The translations under genes were made by a program, and so were the position numbers. Below the pieces are notes generated by a model, which did no database searches, was not told the origin of the DNA, and worked only from the letters and a program-made list of their open reading frames with translations. A DNA stretch of 6,784 nt from positions 1 through 6,784 of the forward strand of contig JAFYIM010000450.1 of the NCBI GenBank assembly GCA_017538635.1, read 5' to 3'. Below, piece after piece: positions 1-5,789 of this stretch (the stretch's first letter is position 1; each line of letters starts with the position of its first letter). Source of the stretch: a bacterium (GTDB lineage Bacteria > UBA3054).

Positions 1-372
1 CTAACGTCTGTGGACGCTTTCGGCACGGCCGCCAACCGTATCACGAACGTTTCCGTCAGGGCTGACAAAGCCATCGTCTATCAGGATCAGTCCACGCACG
101 ACATCGGCAAGATCGAAGCCCTTGGAAGAGTCCTTATCCGCACTTCGCAGGGTACTGTCACCGGCAACAAGCTTACCTATGACGCCGGCAAGGACACTTT
201 CAGGATGACGGGAGAACCCATTATGCGCGACCTGAGGGGCAACACTGCTTCCGGCTCGGCCATAACCTGGGACAACCGCCATAAGAAGCTTAGCCTGGAC
301 GACGGCGCGCGCATAACATTGAACATTCAGGACGGGAAATTAAGGCTTCCCAACATCAAGGAGGAAAAATGA
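1..372 (+). CDS. lptA: LptA/OstA-like LPS-transport protein, C-terminal part (5' end outside window)
   Basis: The reading frame is open from base 1 to a TGA at 370-372, giving 123 visible residues, so the true start lies upstream; the GTG at base 10 is only an internal Val codon. The protein shows the repeating short beta-strand pattern of the OstA/LptA fold: 'IEALGRVLI', then 'GTVTGNKLTYD', then 'FRMTGEPIMRD', then 'ASGSAITWD'. These match the family rungs in which a 'GnV' strand is followed by a 'g..l.yd' strand and an 'l.G.p.v' strand. LptA-type proteins form a periplasmic beta-jellyroll bridge that carries lipopolysaccharide from the inner-membrane LptBFGC complex to outer-membrane LptD. 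The stop codon overlaps the start of the downstream ATPase gene (ATGA), which implies translational coupling and supports the assignment. It could instead be the C-terminal part of a longer OstA-domain protein or an LptC-LptA fusion, because the N-terminus is not visible. Confidence 0.8.
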   Translation, partial: LTSVDAFGTAANRITNVSVRADKAIVYQDQSTHDIGKIEALGRVLIRTSQGTVTGNKLTYDAGKDTFRMTGEPIMRDLRGNTASGSAITWDNRHKKLSLDDGARITLNIQDGKLRLPNIKEEK

Positions 373-1118
373 GCGGAGACTTCACGCCTCCCGAGGGCGC
401 CGTCCTCTACACTGAGAAGCTGGTCAAGACTTACAACCAGCGCAACGTCGTGAAAGGCGTAAGCATCCACGTCAACAAAGGCGAGATCGTAGGCCTTTTG
501 GGCCCCAACGGAGCCGGCAAGACGACGACCTTCTACATGATCGTGGGCATCATTCGCCCCAACCAGGGCAGAGTAGTCTTCCAGGGCAGGGACATCACCA
601 ATGACCCGATGTGCGACCGCGCCCAGCACGGCATCGCTTACCTGGCCCAGGAGCCTTCCGTCTTCAGGCGCATGACGAGCTTCGAAAACATCATGGCCAT
701 CATGGAAACGCTCCCTATGAAGAGGGACGAGATGAAGAAGCGCTCCTATGAGCTTTTGGAAGAGCTCGGCATTTCCAAGCTTGCCAAGAGCAAGGCCTAT
801 ACGCTCTCCGGCGGCGAACGCCGCCGTCTTGAAATCGCCCGCGCTTTGGTGACGAGCCCCTCTCTTATACTGCTCGACGAACCTTTCTCGGGCGTGGACC
901 CCATAGCCGTGGCGGACGTCCAGCAGATCATCAGGGAACTTAAGCACAGGGACCTCGCCATTCTTATCACCGACCACAACGTCAGGGAGACGCTCTCCGT
1001 GACCGACAGGGCTTACCTCATCAACCAGGGCGAGATCCTGATTGAGGGTTCGGCGGACAAGCTCATCAACGATCCGGAAGCCCGCAGGATCTACCTCGGC
1101 GAAGATTTCAAGATCTGA
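369..1118 (+). CDS. lptB: LPS export ABC transporter ATP-binding protein LptB
   Basis: This is a complete 249-residue ABC ATPase, close to the usual length of about 240. All nucleotide-binding motifs are visible: Walker A GPNGAGKT at residues 45-52, Q-loop Q94 in 'YLAQEPSVFRR', signature LSGGERRR at 146-153, Walker B LILLDE at 166-171, D-loop 'SGVD' at 174-177 and switch H203 in 'ITDHNVRET'. The stretches 'GPNGAGKTTTFYM', 'LSGGERRRLEIARAL' and the C-terminal 'YLGEDFKI' are hallmarks of LptB rather than of a generic importer ATPase. The known role is ATP hydrolysis at the cytoplasmic face of LptFG to extract lipopolysaccharide from the inner membrane and push it along LptC and LptA. The ATG overlaps the upstream OstA-like stop by 4 bp and is preceded by AAGGAGG at 358-364. 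A strong terminator follows, so it is the last gene of its operon; no rpoN or hpf gene follows as it does in many Proteobacteria. Assignment is very secure. Confidence 0.97.
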   Translation: MSGDFTPPEGAVLYTEKLVKTYNQRNVVKGVSIHVNKGEIVGLLGPNGAGKTTTFYMIVGIIRPNQGRVVFQGRDITNDPMCDRAQHGIAYLAQEPSVFRRMTSFENIMAIMETLPMKRDEMKKRSYELLEELGISKLAKSKAYTLSGGERRRLEIARALVTSPSLILLDEPFSGVDPIAVADVQQIIRELKHRDLAILITDHNVRETLSVTDRAYLINQGEILIEGSADKLINDPEARRIYLGEDFKI

Positions 1119-1125
1119 TTTTTTT

Positions 1126-1144
1126 GAAATTTTTAAAAAATTTC
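1126..1144. repeat. A/T-rich inverted repeat just after lptB
   Basis: A near-perfect palindrome of GAAATTTTT and AAAAATTTC lies 7 bp after the lptB stop and immediately before the GC-rich terminator hairpin. With almost no loop and only A/T pairs in most of the stem it would be a weak hairpin. It may be simple low-complexity spacer DNA or an accessory part of the termination region. Confidence 0.35.
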
Positions 1145-1147
1145 CAC

Positions 1148-1183
1148 ACGCCCCGTTCGTATGTTCGAACGGGGCGTTTTTTT
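1148..1183 (+). terminator. Strong Rho-independent terminator of the lpt operon
   Basis: A perfect 11-bp stem is formed by CGCCCCGTTCG (1149-1159) and CGAACGGGGCG (1166-1176), with a 6-nt loop TATGTT. An extra A-T pair can form at 1148/1177. The stem is followed directly by seven T residues (1177-1183). It lies 30 bp after the lptB stop and separates the LPS-transport operon from the metalloprotease genes. Confidence 0.93.
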
Positions 1184-1210
1184 GCTAAAATATAAATATG
1201 TGTGTTTTAT
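1182..1210 (+). promoter_or_regulatory. Candidate promoter region for the metalloprotease genes
   Basis: The AT-rich stretch after the terminator is the only place for a promoter that would drive the downstream genes. Candidate elements are TTGCTA (1182-1187) with TTTTAT 17 bp later (1205-1210), each 4 of 6 to the sigma-70 consensus. Alternative -10 boxes are TAAAAT (1186-1191) and TATAAA (1191-1196), each 5 of 6 to TATAAT but with no good -35 partner. The presence of a promoter is inferred from the terminator upstream and the new gene downstream; which box is used cannot be decided by eye. Confidence 0.35.
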
Positions 1211-1234
1211 TTGTAAATAGCGGGGAAGCCTGAT

Positions 1235-4200
1235 ATGAAAAGATACTGTTTGCTTTTGACGTTCGCGGCCATGTCGTTTTTTGGCGCCGAACATACGATC
1301 GACATTTCTAAGCAAGGTCCCGAGATAAACGGCGACATCTCAAACAATCAGAGCCAGACTTTCGTTGACGAAGTGAAGGCGCTTAAGATGGGGGACAAGC
1401 TCGTCATCAAGACCGCTTCCAACAAGGCGTTGACCGGCACTGTTTCGTACGCCTATATGGACGTCAACTTCGTGGAAGTCAGGGCCGGCTTCCTGGACGA
1501 CCGCCTTGGTCACTTTCGCATGACTTGGGACGACGACGCCATGATGGGCAGGGTTTACGATTCCATGAAGCCGGAAAGCTACGACCTTTTGAAAAAATTC
1601 GGCCGGCATCCCCTGAACATTGACTGCATGGACGTCAACGCTTTCGAGGAGAAGTATCCCCTGAAGTGCGGTGTCAACGAAGGCGACGCCGAGATACACG
1701 CTTCCGCGGTGGATCAGAAGGACGATCCCAGGATCTGGGACGATTCAGTCATGACCACCCAGACCTTCCTGGTCATCTACACTCAGAACGCCAGCAAGAA
1801 ATACGCGGAGCGCGGCGGCATCAACAATCTTATTGCGCAGGGGCTTGCCCTGGGCAACCTCAGCCTTGAAAACAGCGGCGTTCCAACCAGACTGGTGCTG
1901 GCGCATAGCGAAGCGGTGGACTACGTTAGCACCGGCAACGGCGGCACCGACCTTGGCGCTTTTGGAAATGACCGGCCGCCCTTTGACAAAGTGAAATATC
2001 TGCAGTGCCATTACGGCGCCGACATAAGGTCAATCGTCCCGGAAAACAGCAACTACGGCGGATTAGCCTATGTGGCCTCCACGGCCTCCGGCATCTACGA
2101 CCGCGATCCTGCGCACATGATCAACGTGGACTATATGTCTTGGCACAGCTGGATCCATGAGATCGGCCACAACATGGGAGGCCAGCACGCCATCGAGCAG
2201 GATTACAGCGCCGGGCCTTCCAACGGCGGACTCTTCGGACACAGTGTCGGCAGCTTCTACACTCTGCACGGCGACGATTCCTTCGGCAGCATCATGGCCT
2301 ACGCCGGGCACAGGACGGACAATTTCTCCGACACCAACGCATTCATCGAAGGCGTGCCTTTGGGCGTTGACGGAAAAAGGAACGTGGCCCGCACTTGGAA
2401 GAAGATCAGGAAATATGCCGCCAATTATCACGCCAAGCCAAAACCCTCCAGGATACTGGCTGAGGAAAGTTTCAACTACAAGCTGGATGATTCCCTTATG
2501 TGGCAGGAAGGCGGCACCGGCTGGTTCGAGCCCTGGTGGACCTGCTCCAACAAGGTTTACCAGATATGCCCTGGCCTCAGCTATCCAGGGCTTCACTCTA
2601 GCGGCAACGCCGTCCTGATGGACGCCTGGACCAGCAACGCCATCTTCCGCGCGGGCGGAGACTACGAGCGGCGCCATCCTTTCCTTAAAGGCGAGAAATC
2701 CTCTTTCTGGTTCTCCTGCCTCATAAGCCGGCAAAACAACGACGACAATTATTTCGCTATAGGCCTTGGCTCAAGGGTAAAGATCTCCAAGAATGCCGGG
2801 ACGGACACGATCTACCTTAACAACGCCGTGACCGACGTGAAGCTTGAGCCTTTCGCCACCAACCTCTTTCTTGTTAAATTCGACTACGCACAGAACAGAG
2901 TTTACTTCTGGCTTGATCCGTCGCTCGATACCGAACCCAGACTCGATTCGGCAGACGCTTACGTGTCCAACTATTCGACCTACGATGTTGCCAACAGAGT
3001 GGTCATTGAAGGCAGGAAAGGCGCGAAGTTCATCGTGGATGAAATAAGGCTCGGCAAAAGCTGGGAGGATGTCCTCATCGCCCAGCATCCCCAGGATCCG
3101 AAACTTGATGAGCGCGATAATTCTTTGCTGTTCTCCTTTTCGGCGGCAGCAGGGGAATACGGCGTTTACAGAAGCGAGACGAAAAACTTTGAAGATTTTG
3201 AATTGCTCGCCAACGTTTCCACTGAAGGCGGAGAAATAGAGTTTGAAGATGACTCGGCGGAAGCGGACAAGGTCTATTATTATATGGCGGCTCCGAGGGG
3301 CGCGACGGAACCTAGACTCTTCACCATGCCGGTCTCCGGGCTGCTTGGAAAGCTAAGCCAGACCGCGGAACCGGGCGGGCCCTATGTGGTGGGGCAATCC
3401 GAGACCAACTACTTCGACGCTTCCGCGTCAATTGGCTGGATGCCGGCTTTCAGGTGGCAATTGAGGGGCGTGCAGTCGCAGATGAAGACCAACAACGCGG
3501 TCTATGCCTACACCGACACCTATACCCCGGGAACTTACGACGTCACTTTGATCATGCGCGACTCCATGCGTCCCTACGACGGTATGGTGACGAACTACAC
3601 GACGCTCACCATAACAAACGCTTATCCGAAACTGGACGTAAGTCTGATCAACGGAAGCCTGATGGCGGGAAGAAATCTCACTTTCCAGGCTTTCCCAAGC
3701 GACCCCGGCACCAACGATACCTTTGAGGTGCGTTGGCGCGCAGAAGAGGGCGGGGAATGGACGGAATGGACCTCTGATCTTTTCTTTGTGCATAAATACC
3801 AGACTTCCGGCGGAAAGGAATTGAAGTGCCAGGTCAGGGACAATTACGGAGCGGTGACGGAAAAGAGCTTGGATATCACTCTAGGCGAAGCCAAGGCCAT
3901 CCCTAGCTTCCCAACTCTCATTACTGTTCCCATAGGCTCGGACAGAACGGCGCTGGAACTGAAGAATCTCGGGACGATGCCTTATGATTACAGCGTCAGC
4001 GGAGTAGGTGACCAGCCCTTAACGGTCTCGCCTGCAACTGGCCGTGTCGATGAGACCGGCCGCGCGCTGCTCATAAAAGTTTCCAGCGAAGCGCTTGGCA
4101 AAGCAGGGGAGTACCGTTTCACGCTTACCGCAGACGGGAAAGACGAAACAGTGAAGGTGAAGACTTTCACTTCCGGCAATTATCCCGTTCTGGCGCAGAG

Positions 4201-5779
4201 CGGCAACTTTACGCTCAACGAGGGCGACATTCTTCACCTCAACAACTTCGGCTCCACGCCGGGCTATGCCTACAAATGGCTTGTTGACGGAATTGAAATG
4301 GCAAGCGGAAATACAGCTGACGTTATTGCAAACGCAGGAAGTGGGGAGCACGCCTTGAAACTCGAAGCCTACGACAGTGAAAACAAACTCGTCGGCAGTT
4401 CCGACACCAATGTTTTCATTATGCCCCTTGTCTCGAGAGTTTATCTTGAGGAAGTTTCGCACGGCGAAAAGAGCGTAACCTTAAGGCCCTTCCTGGCGCC
4501 TTACAAAGAGGGGACGCTCATAAGGTTCAACTGGGGCGAGAACACTGGCTGGACCACCTGGCAGAGTCTGGCAAATGATTCTGAATTCACCCACGAGTTT
4601 AACAATAAGGACGATCACTACATCCAGTGCGAGATAAGCCAGAAGGGCGGCGTCAACGGTTCCGGCTTATTTTTCCGTCCGGAATTCTCTTTCGCTTCCA
4701 AGCCCAAGATAAATGGAAGCGAAGACACGTTTGTCACGATGACCGTCGGCGAAAGCGTAGAACTGCAAGGGGACGGATCAGTCAGGAATTTCTGGCGCGA
4801 GGATCCCATGAACCCGCAGTTGGGTCTGCTCTCCGATAATCTTGCCAGCGCGACTTCCTGCGGGCCTTTTGAAAAAGCCGGAACATATTATTTCGTTTAT
4901 TACGCAGGAAACGGTGAAGCCATTTCGGCGCCCCAGGTCCTGACTGTAGAAGTTGATCTTCCTGAAACTGAAAGCGTTTCCTGGGACCTCAACGGCACGG
5001 TGATCACCAACACCATGTTCGGCTCCGGTTCGTTGGCAGGCTGCTCTATTGCCGTTTCCACGGGAAGCGAGATCTACTGGATCACCAACAACGCTTACGG
5101 CGTTTTCAGTTTCCCGACCTTCGAGGGCGGAAGCGGCTTAACTTTGAATATCACGCATCCCGATCATGCGCCCTGCTTCACCAACCTCATTGAAAATTCC
5201 GGCTGCACGTTCGACCTTAAGAGGAGCGAAGCTTCCGGATATCTTTATTTCAACTGCGCGGGAGAGAGGTCCAATCTTCCCTTGGAAGGCGTAGTGATAA
5301 TAATCGCCGGGCAGAAAGGTACTACGAACGCCAAGGGACGCTCCGTTGCCTTCGCGCTGCCCTGCGGCGAATATCTTGCCGAACTGGATTATCCCGGCAT
5401 GGACCGCGTCATTACGAACGTCACGGTAAGTTCGAAACCCGCCACTTACAATATCGCGATGAAAGGAAGGCAGTTCACGCTTTCCGGCATGGCTTACGGC
5501 ACTGGATTGGAGATCGTGACGAACGCCCAGATCCAGGTGCTAAGTAAGGAGACCATGAACATCGCCAAACGCTGGAACCTCGACGGCGTTCCTTTCTACG
5601 ATATAGGTTTGGGCGAAGCCGCAACGACGCTGCGCGTCCGTCCGGTGGACTACGACAACCTTAATTTCGACATACAGCTTGATAACAACGGGCACAGAGA
5701 CGTGGTGCTGACGCCGGAACCGTTACTGGCGTCGCTTCTCATCTTTGCTCTCGGCATCATTTATTTGAGACACGAATAA
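1235..5779 (+). CDS. Secreted multidomain metzincin (reprolysin-like) metalloprotease with PEP-CTERM-type sorting tail
   Basis: The product has 1514 residues. ATG 1235 is the first start after an in-frame TAA at 1214-1216 and has GGGGAAG (1222-1228) 6 nt upstream. A signal peptide spans residues 1-18 (KR, hydrophobic core, likely cut F-G-A/E). Residues ~19-165 form a pro-region containing 'PLKCGVNEGD' (C145), which resembles the cysteine switch that silences metzincin zymogens. The catalytic domain is ~172-400: 'FLVIYT' strand, zinc motif HEIGHNMGGQH at 308-318 (H308, E309, H312, G315, H318) and Met-turn 'SIMAYA' with M354. Next come a LamG/concanavalin-like domain (~407-614, opening 'ESFNY...GGTGW'), an FN3-like segment (~618-690), two PKD-like domains (~711-794, 797-882), further Ig-like modules (~892-1245) and three carboxypeptidase-regulatory-like modules (~1250, ~1332 and ~1412 onward). 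The C-terminus is TPEP (1493-1496), a hydrophobic helix and RHE, an exosortase-type sorting signal. By family knowledge it hydrolyses extracellular protein; substrate is unknown. Module boundaries beyond the protease are approximate. Confidence 0.9.
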   Translation: MKRYCLLLTFAAMSFFGAEHTIDISKQGPEINGDISNNQSQTFVDEVKALKMGDKLVIKTASNKALTGTVSYAYMDVNFVEVRAGFLDDRLGHFRMTWDDDAMMGRVYDSMKPESYDLLKKFGRHPLNIDCMDVNAFEEKYPLKCGVNEGDAEIHASAVDQKDDPRIWDDSVMTTQTFLVIYTQNASKKYAERGGINNLIAQGLALGNLSLENSGVPTRLVLAHSEAVDYVSTGNGGTDLGAFGNDRPPFDKVKYLQCHYGADIRSIVPENSNYGGLAYVASTASGIYDRDPAHMINVDYMSWHSWIHEIGHNMGGQHAIEQDYSAGPSNGGLFGHSVGSFYTLHGDDSFGSIMAYAGHRTDNFSDTNAFIEGVPLGVDGKRNVARTWKKIRKYAANYHAKPKPSRILAEESFNYKLDDSLMWQEGGTGWFEPWWTCSNKVYQICPGLSYPGLHSSGNAVLMDAWTSNAIFRAGGDYERRHPFLKGEKSSFWFSCLISRQNNDDNYFAIGLGSRVKISKNAGTDTIYLNNAVTDVKLEPFATNLFLVKFDYAQNRVYFWLDPSLDTEPRLDSADAYVSNYSTYDVANRVVIEGRKGAKFIVDEIRLGKSWEDVLIAQHPQDPKLDERDNSLLFSFSAAAGEYGVYRSETKNFEDFELLANVSTEGGEIEFEDDSAEADKVYYYMAAPRGATEPRLFTMPVSGLLGKLSQTAEPGGPYVVGQSETNYFDASASIGWMPAFRWQLRGVQSQMKTNNAVYAYTDTYTPGTYDVTLIMRDSMRPYDGMVTNYTTLTITNAYPKLDVSLINGSLMAGRNLTFQAFPSDPGTNDTFEVRWRAEEGGEWTEWTSDLFFVHKYQTSGGKELKCQVRDNYGAVTEKSLDITLGEAKAIPSFPTLITVPIGSDRTALELKNLGTMPYDYSVSGVGDQPLTVSPATGRVDETGRALLIKVSSEALGKAGEYRFTLTADGKDETVKVKTFTSGNYPVLAQSGNFTLNEGDILHLNNFGSTPGYAYKWLVDGIEMASGNTADVIANAGSGEHALKLEAYDSENKLVGSSDTNVFIMPLVSRVYLEEVSHGEKSVTLRPFLAPYKEGTLIRFNWGENTGWTTWQSLANDSEFTHEFNNKDDHYIQCEISQKGGVNGSGLFFRPEFSFASKPKINGSEDTFVTMTVGESVELQGDGSVRNFWREDPMNPQLGLLSDNLASATSCGPFEKAGTYYFVYYAGNGEAISAPQVLTVEVDLPETESVSWDLNGTVITNTMFGSGSLAGCSIAVSTGSEIYWITNNAYGVFSFPTFEGGSGLTLNITHPDHAPCFTNLIENSGCTFDLKRSEASGYLYFNCAGERSNLPLEGVVIIIAGQKGTTNAKGRSVAFALPCGEYLAELDYPGMDRVITNVTVSSKPATYNIAMKGRQFTLSGMAYGTGLEIVTNAQIQVLSKETMNIAKRWNLDGVPFYDIGLGEAATTLRVRPVDYDNLNFDIQLDNNGHRDVVLTPEPLLASLLIFALGIIYLRHE
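2156..2188 (+). other. Zinc-binding active-site motif HExxHxxGxxH of the metalloprotease
   Basis: These 11 codons (residues 308-318) encode HEIGHNMGGQH, the complete metzincin signature. H308, H312 and H318 would bind the catalytic zinc and E309 would act as general base. The Met-turn methionine lies 36 residues after the third His (M354, bases 2294-2296), as expected for the adamalysin/reprolysin-like branch. No catalytic residue is missing, so the enzyme is predicted to be active. Confidence 0.95.
5711..5776 (+). other. PEP-CTERM-type C-terminal sorting signal
   Basis: The last 22 residues consist of Thr-Pro-Glu-Pro, a roughly 15-residue hydrophobic stretch (LLASLLIFALGIIYL) and a short tail with Arg-His. 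This order (PEP motif, membrane helix, basic end at the very C-terminus) is that of PEP-CTERM proteins processed by exosortase. The basic cluster is short (R-H-E) compared with typical RRRR ends, so a plain membrane anchor remains possible. No exosortase gene lies in this window. Confidence 0.75.
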
Positions 5780-5789
5780 AGGAAACAAA

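Noticed and set aside
327..977. A 216-codon open frame on the minus strand opposite lptB
   Set aside because: It lies entirely across the lptA end and lptB, which are certain by motif. Its translation shows no recognisable domain and it is a by-product of the codon bias of the sense gene.
1119..1234. Possible small RNA or riboswitch between lptB and the protease gene
   Set aside because: The 116-bp gap is accounted for by an A/T palindrome, one intrinsic terminator and an AT-rich promoter-like stretch. No second hairpin or conserved aptamer-like pattern was seen.
2157..2618. A 153-codon plus-strand frame overlapping the protease in another frame
   Set aside because: It overlaps the catalytic domain codons out of frame, has low-complexity Ser/Pro/Thr-rich translation and no ribosome binding site.
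2063..2734. A 223-codon minus-strand frame opposite the metalloprotease catalytic region
   Set aside because: The sense strand carries a perfect zinc motif and Met-turn here. The antisense product has no coherent fold or ribosome binding site.
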